From the NCBI GenBank assembly GCA_963922205.1, contig CAWUHX010000076.1:1177634-1241633 (forward strand): a DNA stretch of 64,000 nucleotides. Reading direction: 5' to 3'. The position numbers and the translations under genes were made by a program. Source of the stretch: Romanomermis culicivorax. Taxonomy: Eukaryota > Nematoda > Enoplea > Mermithida > Mermithidae. Of this stretch, positions 44,601-54,964 are shown piece by piece (position 1 is the stretch's first letter; each line of letters begins with the position of its first letter). The notes beneath the pieces were generated by a model. That model had not been told where the DNA came from and made no database searches. It was given only the letters and a program-made list of their open reading frames with translations.

Positions 44601-44908
44601 CTTGATACATTTGGAAGGGAATGGTACAGAAATAACAATTTTACTTTTATCAGAAACTTACAGTAATGAATGTAAATTATGATCTGCAAGTGATCCTAAT
44701 TTTTCATGACTAAATATCATTGGACTGATTATTTTAGGGCCTAAAAGTCTTATCAACAAAGATTTTTCATTTATGCTCCTTTTTTCGAAATGCAGTTGTG
44801 TCTCGGCACTGATATTTATTTGCTGATATCAGCAAACAAAAACTATGTCAACTTTGGCTTACGAGATGCTTTATCGAGAACAATTAAGTCATACCCACAA
44901 AAAATGGC
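41600..44908. repeat. Degenerate palindromic repeat region
   Basis: From about 41940 to 42730 and 43540 to 44060 the units 'atctaacagttttactcac' and its reverse 'gagtaaaaccattagatca' alternate in many diverged copies. Two long hairpins are built from 'gtgtcc...ttttcactg' (about 42778-42886 and 43845-43960). Arms at about 42712-42770 and 43450-43545 are inverted copies of each other. At 44245-44490 a unit of about 150 bp ('aactagttcttgtatataaa...cacatagacaaa') occurs twice. No gene was recognised. Confidence 0.6.
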
Positions 44909-45686
44909 ATGAATTTAATTAATCGGCAATATAAGAAGCTTGTGCAAGTCTTGGAGGATTTACTTTCTAAAGCCAAAAAAGGAAGGCAGACCGAGTATGA
45001 TTTGCATTATAATTTGACTGTGCGAATGACACAGAATGCCAATACAGCATGGCCTCATAATATTTTAGTTTTTGACAATACATGTACTAAAAAGTCATTT
45101 ATGATTGCTTTTGAGCAATTTGAGGCTTGGACTTCAGTTGCAAAACAAATTGATTACATCATGGATGCCATTTGGAAAGTGTATGGAATTGGTGATCAAA
45201 GTGAAGGCAATGAAACCATGGATGAAAAGACACACTTGAAGAAATTGATCAAAATTCAGCAGCTATTTCTGATGTGTTCGGCACTAGTTGCGAGACAAAG
45301 AGTCAGCAATATCTATCCATGCTTTGGCTGCTTTTATAACCATGGATTTGTGCAGCCATATCATACATGTTTCAACGTTTTTGAGGAGCACAATTTACTA
45401 GACAAACTGAGTGATATTTTCTCTTCATTGAGCAAAGATTCTCTAGAGGTAAAACAAGCTTTCAAGAAAATGTGTACAAAGAAGTATACTGATTGTGAAG
45501 ATTACAGCGAGGACTTTGCCAAGGTTTTGGATGAAATTTTCCTCCGTACAAGTATCGGCCAAAAATGCATGTGACATTGTTTTTCAATGTATCAAAGAAC
45601 CGGAATGTGAAACAGCAAAGATGATGGATGATATTTTTCTGATATTGTATGTGTTGATATTGTCTAAATATCCTCATAAAAGATGA
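44909..45686 (+). pseudogene. PC4-like / Cys-His protein of an older Polinton, frameshifted
   Basis: The 221-codon frame (44909-45574) is a diverged homologue of the intact gene at 59479-58243. Shared features are the second PC4-like unit (EQFEAWTSVAKQI here, EQFWRWTNMIHEI there), a later 'LF..CAxLV' stretch and a CxxC...HxC cluster (here 'CFGC' and 'HTC'). The frame ends early at 45574. Similarity continues in another frame to about 45686 (DIVFQCIKEPE matching DTVACFIDEGY), so one frameshift near 45560 breaks it. The first PC4-like unit is missing. It lies tail to tail with the capsid pseudogene. Confidence 0.65.
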
Positions 45687-45742
45687 GAACGACACAACAT
45701 TGATTTTATTTATCAATCAAGACAACATACAAATGACATTTA

Positions 45743-46685
45743 TCAAACTGTGTAATCCATATAAGCTTGAGGAGTATGATCAATCATCAACAGAAAATTA
45801 ACCTCTGCATATAAAATACATTTAATTCCACCAGCAGGTAAATTTCTGCCAAATAACATTTCTAGAGTTGTTGTTCCTTCATGCACCAATTCCCATGTGG
45901 ATGAGTCAGAACCATCACTTCCTAGCTCAAAAATGAAGAAGCTAGACCCATTTCTGAAATGATTCATGCTAATCATGTTTCCTCTATCATCCCCAGCAAT
46001 GTTCAGGCCTTCAAACATCTGTGTGTAGGCTTTCACGAAGCTATTTTGTTCAAAATCCAATTTGTACGGAATGGATGGAACTACTGTAGTACCACAAGTA
46101 ATTTTGATTTCTGATAAACCAAAATCTTGAAAATTGAATGGATTAGTTTTATAAGTACTCCTTACAGCTTCAGCCAAAACTAGACTGATATCTAATCATC
46201 TGGGTAGAATACCATTAAATAGGGAGTTTAGAGGCGTAGATCGTCTATTCTCTGTAATTAACAATAACAAGCTCATTATTTGGGTTCTTCTAATGGGATA
46301 CTTTACGCTTGATTTCTGAAGCATTGATTCAATGGCCATGATGATACTTTCAGATACTTCTACTTTACGCACAAAAAGAGACATCTACTTAACTTGTATT
46401 TGATATTTAGGAGTGGTAATTTCATTTCCATTGTCAATAATGCAAAATGTGTCACTTATGCAGTGAAGCTCAACATGCAATTCACATTGATTAATTGAAA
46501 ACCAATCTTGCATAAACAAGTCAACATGTATTGGTGCCATAACTTCAACCCATGCACTGTTTTTGAAGATGTGCATTCATGTTGCCATATCATCCAAGTT
46601 GTTTTCAGGATCCTTATCTGCATAGTACATGCCGGCTTGCAGCTGGCTATGCCTTGCATCAGTACTAAAGTTTAGTTCTGTCAGT
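45743..46685 (-). pseudogene. Major capsid protein pseudogene of an older Polinton, cut by a younger insertion
   Basis: One reading phase on the minus strand aligns throughout with the intact capsid gene's second exon (50893-49921). Matching pieces include MFKNSAVVELMAPIH/IFKNSAWVEVMAPIH and KKVEVADNINLAIESMLQ/RKVEVSESIIMAIESMLQ. Three in-frame stops break it (at 46577-46579, 46385-46387 and about 46193-46195). Two are TGA codons aligning with arginine in the intact copy. Homology stops at about 46685, at the left end of the younger Polinton, inside the motif 'TELN'. The N-terminal part should lie beyond the far end of that element, outside the window. Confidence 0.85.
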
Positions 46686-46696
46686 AGTAAGGCCGG

Positions 46697-46912
46697 CCCG
46701 TATAGGTCGTATGCTTAAGGATACTCCTATCTTTTGTGTACGACCTATAATTTGTCACTTTTTGCCGATTTATAGGTCGTACAGTAAACATACACGTTTG
46801 GCTTTTGTCGGATTTACAGGTCGTACAGTAAACATATACGGTTAATTTCTTCGTCGATTTATAGGTCGTACAGTAAACATATAGGTCGATTTATAGGTCG
46901 TACGGTTAAAAA
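46697..46912. repeat. Iterated motif at the Polinton left end
   Basis: TATAGGTCGTACAGTAAACA or close variants occur three to four times in direct orientation about 43-65 bp apart, plus one inverted half copy (tgtacgacctata, about 46737). They lie just inside the terminus. Repeats of this kind in a terminal inverted repeat could bind the terminal protein/polymerase or integrase, but that is inference. Confidence 0.75.
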
Positions 46913-46999
46913 TGTATGTTCTAGAGTTACCGTAATAGTAGAATTACGGTAATTTTTCGATTATGGTAATAAATGTGTTACTGTGGGTTGAAAAGGAAA

Positions 47000-47960
47000 A
47001 TCAATGATGAACGCAAAAAGGAAAACTAAAATGAACAAAAAATGGAAAAGAAATAAAAAGAGATTGTGTGTAAAAACGGCTTCCCCTCTGGGAAGAGGAA
47101 GCCCACAAAAATTTGCACCCCGGACCCCCTTTGTCAAAAGGGTGCCACCTGCAGGTGTAAATATATTTCGGAGGTCCCATTTTCTGAACGATCGTTCAAG
47201 TCAACAAATGTCAGAACGGTCAATCTGGTCAGTAATGGTCTGTTTAATGAGTAAAATATCGGGAGAGTCATTACGCGATGAAACATTATCCTTACGGGTG
47301 CATGCGTATAAATTTTGATGTTCTGCCAAAAATGACCAAGAAGGTCTTTTATAAAAATGACCAGAGCGAGTTGGCCGTAAAAAGCATGTAGACAAAAAAG
47401 GTCTTTTATAGAAAGATGACCAAACGAGAAGGTCGTAAAAAGCGTGCGGAAAATTTGACGAGTTAAAAAATCTTTACGTATCAAAAATTTTTAATTCAAT
47501 GCAACATTCTATTTTATTATAAAACTTTTGAAACACTATTTTATTTTTGTTTATCACTAAAATATTGTAGTCTAAATACAAAAATAATAACGTGAACAAA
47601 AAATGGAAAACATAAAAGAAAGAATTCATTTATAAAATTGACCCCCTCCGCCCACGGAGGAAGTCCTTCAAAAAACGCGCCCTCGGGCTCCAAAATAAGA
47701 GGTGCGCCGTCTGCAGGTTCACAGAAAAGCTAATCGGAAGCCCTGCATACTGAACGATCGTCCAAATTAGAACGGTCTTTTAGATCAGAATGCTCAATTC
47801 CACATATAAAAACTCTAAGAGTCTATAAAACTTGAAACATTATTCCTACGGGTTTATACTTATAAAATCGTAAATGATCAAATTCTTTTATAGAAAAATG
47901 ACCCAAAAGAATGGGCATAAAGCGCATGTAGAAAAGTGAACAGTTGAGATGAAAAATATT
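47000..47960. repeat. Two diverged ~400-bp direct repeats in the Polinton
   Basis: About 47020-47470 and 47600-47960 share the order: small GC hairpin (cttcccctctgggaagaggaag / cccctccgcccacggaggaag), 'gcacc..ctgcaggt', 'tgaacgatcgt', 'agaacggtc', 'gaaacattatccttacgggt', 'tcttttatagaaa.atgacc'. No coding content was recognised. A purine microsatellite follows at 47998-48055 and a 40-bp duplication at 48272-48390. Confidence 0.6.
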
Positions 47961-48539
47961 CTAGATGTAAAAAGTAATTGATACCTCAAAAACATTTGAA
48001 GAAAAGAAAAGAAAAGAAAAAGAAAAAGAAAAGAAAAAGAAAAAAGAAAAGAACTAAATCATCAATACATGAACGTTATTCTACGTATCGGAAATTAATA
48101 CATTATATTGGATGATTTATGTAGGTAGATGCGGTTTTGTATACAGAGTGTTTCCCAGAGCAAACATAGAAAGGTTAGACAGCTGAAGCCATTTAGATCA
48201 TAAAACCAATTAGAAATGCTAGAAAAGGTCAAAGGTTCTATAAAACACGGTAGCAAGAGACGCTTTACCAAAATAATTAAGGTGGTGATTATTGTTATTT
48301 TGATAGTTTTCTAGAATAACCTAGAGCCTAAAACCTTTAAAGAGACGCAATACCAAAACAATTAAGGTGGTGATTATTGTTATTTTGATAGAACCTTCAA
48401 AGAAAAACCGAAAAGATTCAACCAAAAAGCAGAAAAAACCGGAAAAGGTTTAATGAGGGTAAAGAGGTATAAATAGAAAAAATAGAAGAAGAAGAACCAT
48501 TCTTATTTTTGTACTTGCGCGCGACACCCGAGACTACCA

Positions 48540-48965
48540 ATGGAAGCCGTTTTCGTTACGTTTATTTCGACGTTGAGAGCCGCCTACGAGGCTTACGGTA
48601 CATTGATTTTACAAATATTTTGAATTAAAAATTAATATGTATACTATTTTATTATTATTAATTTAGAGCCGTTTTTAACGACGGCCGACATTGACGCGTG
48701 GGCGTCCGTCTTCTGGGAGGAGGCCTCGACGGACTTCAAGAGCTGGTGGAAAAGCCAGCGAGGGGTTGAATATCCGGCTAGACAGAAACCCTTTTGGGGT
48801 TTCATGAAACGTCTACGCCGGATGTTTGAAAACCCTTCGCTGGTCGACGGCCACCTAGCCTCGCACCTGTGGAATATCCTCCCCCCAGGTGCGAGGGCTG
48901 AATGGGAAAACGCCCACGATCGCTACGTCGAGGAGAGGGTAAAACTAGCGCTGCCGCGTTTCTAG
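48540..48965 (+). CDS. Small GC-rich two-exon gene with an HMG-box-like C-terminal half
   Basis: ATG at 48540 in good context (CCAATGG). Exon 1 is 48540-48597, exon 2 48667-48965, intron GT-AG of 69 bp; the product is 118 residues. Residues about 59-112 follow the HMG-box pattern: KPFWGFMKRLRR, then ENPSL, an A..LW..L turn, then ARAEWENAHDRYVEER. It is a few residues shorter than a typical box. The family match is by eye. The stop TAG overlaps a strong donor (TAGTAAGT); splicing to 49347 would replace the last codon by four others before a TGA at 49357. The exons are about 60% G+C by eye in surroundings near 30%. An AATAAA lies at about 49502. It could instead be an unrelated helical protein. 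Confidence 0.6.
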
Positions 48966-49920
48966 TAAGTTCAGATGTTATAGTTAAAACACGTAGTAGA
49001 CATATAAATTTTATATTTAATGAGAGTAAAATTATTATAAGCTTTTACTACAATATTTCAAGATAAATATGCGTAGGTTAAAATGTGCTAACTGCAACAT
49101 GTTACAGATTTCTAATTCATGTATATTAATGTATGGTATATAGCTGAGTTGTCTAAAACTTAACAAAGAACATTTCTAGAATATTCTAGAAGCTTTCAAT
49201 TATTTACACGATTTATACGATAAAATTTTACGATAAAATAAAGGCTATTGATAGATCTTGTACCTATTACTTAACAGTTAAATGATATATTAGAGTAAAA
49301 ATTTTTGTTTAACTAAAATAGTTATTAAAATTTGTAAAAATTTTAGTGGATACGCGTGAAACCTCTAGCGTGGGGGTGCGACGGCGGCGGCGGCGGCGAA
49401 GGCGGATGTATATATGTATATTTTATTTTGTTTTTAAATTTTGTATATATGTATAATTTATTCTATTTTGTTTTAAATTTTGTATATATATATTTTGTTT
49501 CAAATAAATTAAATTGAATTAAAATTAATAAAATTTTTTATTTATTGCGTTTAATAGTAAAGGTAATTTCTTTAGAGTTCTACTATGAGTGTGTGTGTAT
49601 GTGTCAACTTCGGGAATATAAAAAAGGGTTTACTGTAGTCAGATATTTAGAGATGTACGAGTAAACGATATGTAGAGAATATGCACAAACAGGTCTTAGG
49701 GTAAAAAGAACGTACAAGATAATTACATAGTACTGTAGAATTAAAGGAGAAAATAAAGGAAAGAAGGAGTAATAAAAGGAAGTTCATTTATAATTAGGAA
49801 TAAATTAAAAGAATATTTCTAAACAATAGCTAAAGAGAAGGAGTGTATAAACAACAACAACTATAAGTGATTTTTTATTATAAAAAAATGAGATGAAATG
49901 TACATATAAATATAACGTAT

Positions 49921-51319
49921 TTAAATACTATAATCTGTAAAGGTTTCACGATTTTTATCAATCATTACGAGAGAGTCAAATTCTGCGTATATAAGTGCTT
50001 CAATACCGCCATCTGGTATATCCTCTCCAAAATTCATCTGTAAACTAGTGGTTCCTTCACGTACGAGTTCCCAAAAATTACCATCCATACCGCAAGGAGT
50101 CAAATCAAAAACAAAAATCGTGTTATGCGTTGTAAAAGAATTTCGAGTAATTTCATTACCCTTGTTATCTGTACCGATTCCTACACCCTCAAATAATTGT
50201 ACAAAAGTGCGCAAATATTTGTTTTCTTTAAAATTTAGCATATATGGTGTTGTAGGTAAGGTTGTAGTACCACTTGTTATTTTAATCTCGTTTAATCCGA
50301 AATGCTTAAAATTGAAGGGGCTTTGATTATAATCACCCCTAGCAGCCGAACCATCAACGAGCGCCACAACGAGACGACGAGGTAAAGGACCTGTGAACAA
50401 TGAGTTCAGAGGAGCTGAGCGACGACTAGTTGTTATGTATAGACTTGTAACATGACATCGACGAATAGGGTATTTTGCAGCTGTATTTTGTAACATGGAT
50501 TCAATAGCTAGATTGATATTATCCGCAACTTCAACTTTTTTAATAAATAGAGACATGCTTTTAACTTCGATTTTATAAGCTTCGTTGTCAGTAGATATAA
50601 ATTTTTGCAAGCAAAAATCATCTCTATGTCTGTATAAATCAATTTTCAAAGTACATTGATTCAATAGAAAACGTTCTTGCATAAATAGATCGGCGTGTAT
50701 AGGAGCCATTAATTCAACAACTGCACTGTTTTTGAACATCTGAACTCTTTCCAAAGCACCCTTGTTTTTCTTTATATCGAGAACATCGCCATTTTCAAAA
50801 GCATAACCAGCAGCTGCAACATGTGTCGACTTAGCATCACGACCATAGTTCAATTCCGTTTCCAAATAAGATCTGTAAGCGTATCTATCCCCACTGAAAT
50901 GTTAAAATGTTAAAATTAAAAAAAGGTAAACATACATTTAATTATAAAACTTACCTGTCAGATATTAATTTTCCATTTAAGTACATCTTGATCTGTTTAA
51001 AAAATGTTTTGCCGATCAAATTAATTGGTGCTACAACATTTCCAGTAAGGTTATTGTTGGCGTCTGCTGTTAAAGTGCAAGCAGCGCCATTAGCTTTCGT
51101 AATTCGAATAGTAAAATATATAAAATTTTTTGATAAGTCCAACATATATGAATCAGGTGAAATAACAAACTCGTAAGGTCCTTCATTAGTACAAGGATTT
51201 TGTAACTGAATTTCAGACCAAAAACTTCTACGAATAGCAACTTGTGTTGGAGGTACGGTAAATAAATCTAACTCCGTTTTACTACTAGGAGACGATGCAG
51301 CATCAATAAATTTACTCAT
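49921..51319 (-). CDS. Polinton major capsid protein (double jelly-roll), two exons
   Basis: Exon 1 51319-50955, 61-bp intron (GT at 50954, AG at 50894), exon 2 50893-49921; phase 2 joins to a Ser codon, giving 445 residues. The N-terminus ('SKFIDAASSPSSKTELDLF') and the later 'SEIQLQNP', 'YPIRR', 'RSAPLNSLFTGPLPRRLVVA', 'SPFNFKHFGLNEIKI', 'DGNFWELVREGTTSLQ' and C-terminal 'ALIYAEFDSLVMID' blocks are the pattern of Polinton capsid proteins, which form the hexameric shell of the particle. The start codon overlaps the stop of the upstream gene (ATGA). A broken homologue lies at 45743-46685. Confidence 0.88.
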
Positions 51320-51852
51320 TTTGAATAGATATCCTTGAAACCGACTACTCTACGTGGAGTCTTTTTTAAGAATGAGGAACGTCGTTTCAGGTGTTTACGT
51401 TTATGTTGTTTTTGATGTTGATGTTGTTGACGCTGACCATCATTTAACTTTTTATTGCTTTTTATATGTATCGTAGAATTTATATGTTTACGCTTCCCTA
51501 AACCTTTTCCTTTATGAATGCGCTCGCCCGTTTCGTGTAATAAGCTACCAGCTGCGTTTCGTCCATGCTCAGCAACACTTTCTTTAAAAGAACGACCTTC
51601 TACAACATCACCTGCAATTTTGGAACCTGCAGCAAGTGCATGCTTTCCTGCAGATTTTAACAAAGGCATAGCTAGACGCCACAAACTCTTAAAAAAATTA
51701 CCAACTCCAGCTCCTTGATGTCTATAATAATACGGGTATGCTGCTCGAAAACCTTCTAAACTACCACCTAATTGAAATTGATTATCTTGAATACTATGTT
51801 GATAAATTTTGATCCAGTAATCAACGGTTTCAGGAATAAATACGGTATGCAT
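51316..51852 (-). CDS. Basic pX-like virion core protein
   Basis: 178 residues. Near the N-terminus it has a 'GGSLEGFRAAYPYYYRHQGA' block, then 'GVGNFFKSLWRLAMPLLKSAG', small-residue-rich helices with 'HALAAGSKIAGDVVEG', and a very basic Lys/Arg/His/Gln tail. This resembles the adenovirus pX-like protein found in Polintons and adintoviruses, thought to be a membrane-active or DNA-associated core protein released by the viral protease. Gly-rich sites such as GKGLG are possible cleavage sites. It ends in an ATGA overlap with the capsid gene. Assignment is by pattern and position. Confidence 0.7.
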   Translation of the reverse strand: MHTVFIPETVDYWIKIYQHSIQDNQFQLGGSLEGFRAAYPYYYRHQGAGVGNFFKSLWRLAMPLLKSAGKHALAAGSKIAGDVVEGRSFKESVAEHGRNAAGSLLHETGERIHKGKGLGKRKHINSTIHIKSNKKLNDGQRQQHQHQKQHKRKHLKRRSSFLKKTPRRVVGFKDIYSK

Positions 51853-51986
51853 ATTTTGCTTTGAAAATTAAAAGGAACAACAACTAAATGAATTAATTAA
51901 TTAAGAGCGTTTGCGAAAATTCAACCTGACGACAACGTGTCCAAATGCAAATGAATGAATGAGTAAATAAAAATTTGATACTATGC

Positions 51987-52904
51987 TTATAGGAATAAAG
52001 GAGTACGTCGCCGAAAATGTAATTTAACTATAACATTCCCAAACTGAAAGGGTATAAGCTCATTCATACTGTTTTTTATATTAATCTCGAGTACTGTAAT
52101 TTCTTTCAATTGAATTGGTATATAGTGAGGTGTTTCATATAAACGACTCACATTATCTTTGTATTTTCCCTGAACATTTACTATACGTAAAAGCGGCGCT
52201 AAAGTATTTCCAACAATCTGATTTTCAATAATATTACAGTAAACATAAAAATTCTGTAAATCATTCAAATTTGGTGGTTGAATACCTAACATGTATAAAT
52301 GATTAGTTCCAGGCTCGGCAAGAAAAACAGCTTTGGATGGTGGAATATGTGTGTTAGAATTTTTTGGAGGTTTCTCTCCAACAGTATATAAGTTAATATT
52401 CACAGCTCTATTTAAAAAATCATCAGCAGTTGCATAGGCCTCAGTATTGGTAGAGCTAAATCCGAGAAGCTCCATTAACCGTTTGCTTATATCGATTTTA
52501 CGTAATATTGTACCACTTTTTATTTTCAAATTAACTAATCCTCTACTATGTTCATCGTATGAAAACATGATTTCCATGTTAGTTCCGGCAATAGCTGCTC
52601 CAATTTTTGCATTCAACTCTTCAATTAATTCAGATATGGTAAAGTAATGTTTTTCAAAAACTATTACTTTAATTTTTTTGACCTTATTTCCGACACCATC
52701 CGTAATTAACGTTATTACATTATCTCCACCATGATTGGTAAATGTAGCCCAACTATAGGGGTATATTATTTCACTTAGTCCTACCTCCCAGCTTCCATCT
52801 AGTTTTAAACGGTAAGGTAGATGGGCTGAAAAATCAGAGGGTTTGTTTCCATTTTTGCTATTACTAGGTAATGTGATATAAAATTGATCTTCAAAGGTTG
52901 TCAT
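51987..52904 (-). CDS. Polinton minor capsid (penton) protein
   Basis: 305 residues starting 'TTFEDQFYITLPSNSKNG' and 'SAHLPYRLKLDGSWEVGLSE', a hallmark N-terminus of Polinton penton proteins (single jelly-roll, at the capsid vertices). The C-terminus ends 'PFQFGNVIVKLHFRRR', again typical. Its start lies 14 bases inside the end of the preceding membrane-protein gene. Length is lower than in many elements, with no sign of truncation. Confidence 0.82.
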   Translation of the reverse strand: MTTFEDQFYITLPSNSKNGNKPSDFSAHLPYRLKLDGSWEVGLSEIIYPYSWATFTNHGGDNVITLITDGVGNKVKKIKVIVFEKHYFTISELIEELNAKIGAAIAGTNMEIMFSYDEHSRGLVNLKIKSGTILRKIDISKRLMELLGFSSTNTEAYATADDFLNRAVNINLYTVGEKPPKNSNTHIPPSKAVFLAEPGTNHLYMLGIQPPNLNDLQNFYVYCNIIENQIVGNTLAPLLRIVNVQGKYKDNVSRLYETPHYIPIQLKEITVLEINIKNSMNELIPFQFGNVIVKLHFRRRTPLFL

Positions 52905-53199
52905 TATTTATAATGTTGTTTGCTGTTGCTATAGGTACGGTCTTCAATGAATTAGATGACTGTAATACGGTCGGTACGGGGCTAGGTAATAAATATCCTA
53001 TACAAGCGCACAAAAGACCAACCCACAATTGTGTATTATTATTGTAGAGAGATAAATTTATTATAGCTGTAATGACTACAATGTATATTAGTATGACCTG
53101 ACTGAAGAAAACCACTTCGTTTCGAGGTAGACGTTTTCCAAAAAACTCCCAAACGCTAATGCGAGACGTTTCTGAATGCGTACTATTACTACTATCCAT
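52891..53199 (-). CDS. Conserved Polinton two-helix membrane protein
   Basis: 102 residues. After a Ser/Thr-rich start comes 'FGKRLPRNEVVFFSQVILIY', a hydrophobic helix (about 33-52), a short loop with LSLYNNNTQLW, and a second helix (about 58-75) ending GYLLPSP. Proteins with RLPR...EVVFF.Q and a GYLLPSP end recur between the penton and protease genes of many Polintons. Their role is unknown; a part in membrane interaction during assembly is inferred from the helices. Confidence 0.72.
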   Translation of the reverse strand: MDSSNSTHSETSRISVWEFFGKRLPRNEVVFFSQVILIYIVVITAIINLSLYNNNTQLWVGLLCACIGYLLPSPVPTVLQSSNSLKTVPIATANNIINNDNL

Positions 53200-53369
53200 T
53201 TCAAAATAAAAAATTTTTATTTAACAACTAAACACTCAGTTATAAATTTATAAAAAGGCGGAGCTACTAAAATAACCAATAAAATTATACAAAAATATAA
53301 AGGAGGCGGAGCTATCAAAGTGAAGTAAAATTTATATATATATAAATACATATAGAAGGAGTTAACTTT

Positions 53370-53861
53370 TTACAAACGTGTACATAATTTATTTCGCAAG
53401 TGACCTTTTACAGAAAATTTACAATGAAAAAACTTACAAATCAATTTATCATTATAAACAAAATTTGTGTTACTGAAACTTTTAAACATTTTATACATAG
53501 GAACATGTCGCACTTTATAATACAAAAAATATAAAGTATATATACCACAAACCCTACTATTAAAATTTTGTAAATGTTTCTTATTTGTATATATTATTAA
53601 AGCATTTTTGTTAATATAATTTATAAAAGCAGGAATAACTGGTGGTAAGCCATAAGAATCAAAATAATATACAGAGTTAGCATTATCAAAATACATAGCT
53701 ATCCAATGACTTCCTTTTTGAAAAGATGTATCGGTGTTTGCAATTAAAGCCGCGGGTCTTTTAACTATCTTCGGTAGAGTATCGCAAGCAAAAACTCCTA
53801 AAAAATTTTGTGATAATAGCTCATCTTGTTGAGCATAATATGTCAATTCAAAGTTGTTCAT
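53370..53861 (-). CDS. Adenovirus-type cysteine protease (maturation protease)
   Basis: The frame opens at 53879; I prefer the second methionine at 53861 ([11 protein letters not shown]), which leaves a 14-base overlap with the integrase end. Counted from 53879: His58 in [10 protein letters not shown], Asp74 in YYFDSYG, Gln104 and Cys111 in [12 protein letters not shown] form the expected His-Asp-Gln-Cys set of adenain-like C5 proteases. Polinton copies are thought to cut capsid and core proteins. Basic C-terminal tail. All key residues are present. Confidence 0.88.
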   Translation of the reverse strand: MNNFELTYYAQQDELLSQNFLGVFACDTLPKIVKRPAALIANTDTSFQKGSHWIAMYFDNANSVYYFDSYGLPPVIPAFINYINKNALIIYTNKKHLQNFNSRVCGIYTLYFLYYKVRHVPMYKMFKSFSNTNFVYNDKLICKFFHCKFSVKGHLRNKLCTRL

Positions 53862-54960
53862 CGTAATCGTCGTCGTCATCGTCGTTTTGTATATCCTTTT
53901 CTAAAATCCAACTGTTGAATTTTTCAGGATAACCCCACCACTTCACAAGTACTCTATTCTGACCATCTGGTAATCGTTTAGTCTTCAAAACCTTTTCAAT
54001 TTTGTATTCTTTGATATTAGGATTAAAATCGATTTTCTGTAGTTCTTTTTCATAAAAACGTCCTTCTATATCTTCGCCTTCCAGATCTTGAATTGTATAA
54101 AGTATATGATTTCGGGTCTTCACAATATGTTTTACTTTGAAAACTTCTTCACTCCATTGAGGTAAATAACCTTTGTCAAATACACCTCTATGTTTACTAA
54201 TTCGCACGTAATCTCCTATATCAATCTTAGACTTTCTAGTGTATAATCTTTCAGGGTAGAGTCTTTGCCATATAATTTTTTCGTTAGAATAATCTACATT
54301 AATAGGTTTTTCCTTAATAGATCTATGAACAGAGTGATTGTAGTTGGAAACAACTGCGGGTAAAATATCAATCCATTTATAAGTGGTAAACTCTGTAAAA
54401 TATTTAAATAATTTAGTTTTTAAAGTTCTATTAAACCGTTCCACTATTGAACATTTAATGTCTTCGTTTTGAGAAGTAAAAAAATGTATATCGTTAGTTT
54501 TCAATAATTTTTGGAAATCTTTGTTGACAAATTCTTTTCCTTTATCGCTGCGCACTCTCCAAGGGATTCGACCTCTTTTTAAAATATTTTGAAAAGCATC
54601 GCAAACATTCTTTGAGTGTTTTGATTTTAAGGGTTCAACCCATGCGTATTTACTTAATACATCTATACATGTAAGCATAAATTTGTATCCATCGTTAAAA
54701 TCTGCTAAAGAAGACATATCTGCCAAATCAATTTCCCATTGTTGATCCATAGCTGTAACATAAATACGATTACGTGAAAATTTTTTGTTGACTTGTTTAT
54801 GTAGAGTATAACTATCTTGTTTTGAAAGCCAATCTTTAACATTTTTACGTGTAATTGTTTTACGGTGCTTTCTAGCTTCAGCATATAATTTTTCAATACT
54901 AGAAAAAGCTGAGGGATTTCCGTGTAAATTTTTGTATAATTTCGAAAGTAAGGTGTTCAT
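53848..54960 (-). CDS. Polinton integrase with C-terminal chromodomain
   Basis: The open frame runs from 55095, but the first 45 codons overlap the upstream gene and lack integrase features; [10 protein letters not shown] at 54960 is the likely start (370 residues). The DDE core is Asp78 (WEIDLADM), Asp139 (RSDKGKEF) and Glu174 ([11 protein letters not shown]). The C-terminal half holds an SH3-like part and a chromodomain at about 318-358 ([26 protein letters not shown]), followed by an acidic D-rich end. It would join the element's DNA ends to the target; the chromodomain may steer it to chromatin marks. The start follows the previous stop by only 4 bases. Confidence 0.92.
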   Translation of the reverse strand: MNTLLSKLYKNLHGNPSAFSSIEKLYAEARKHRKTITRKNVKDWLSKQDSYTLHKQVNKKFSRNRIYVTAMDQQWEIDLADMSSLADFNDGYKFMLTCIDVLSKYAWVEPLKSKHSKNVCDAFQNILKRGRIPWRVRSDKGKEFVNKDFQKLLKTNDIHFFTSQNEDIKCSIVERFNRTLKTKLFKYFTEFTTYKWIDILPAVVSNYNHSVHRSIKEKPINVDYSNEKIIWQRLYPERLYTRKSKIDIGDYVRISKHRGVFDKGYLPQWSEEVFKVKHIVKTRNHILYTIQDLEGEDIEGRFYEKELQKIDFNPNIKEYKIEKVLKTKRLPDGQNRVLVKWWGYPEKFNSWILEKDIQNDDDDDDYDEQL

Positions 54961-54964
54961 CGCT

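Noticed and set aside
47004-47484. Short ORFs in the Polinton subterminal repeats
   Set aside because: They differ between the two repeat copies and show no conserved residues.
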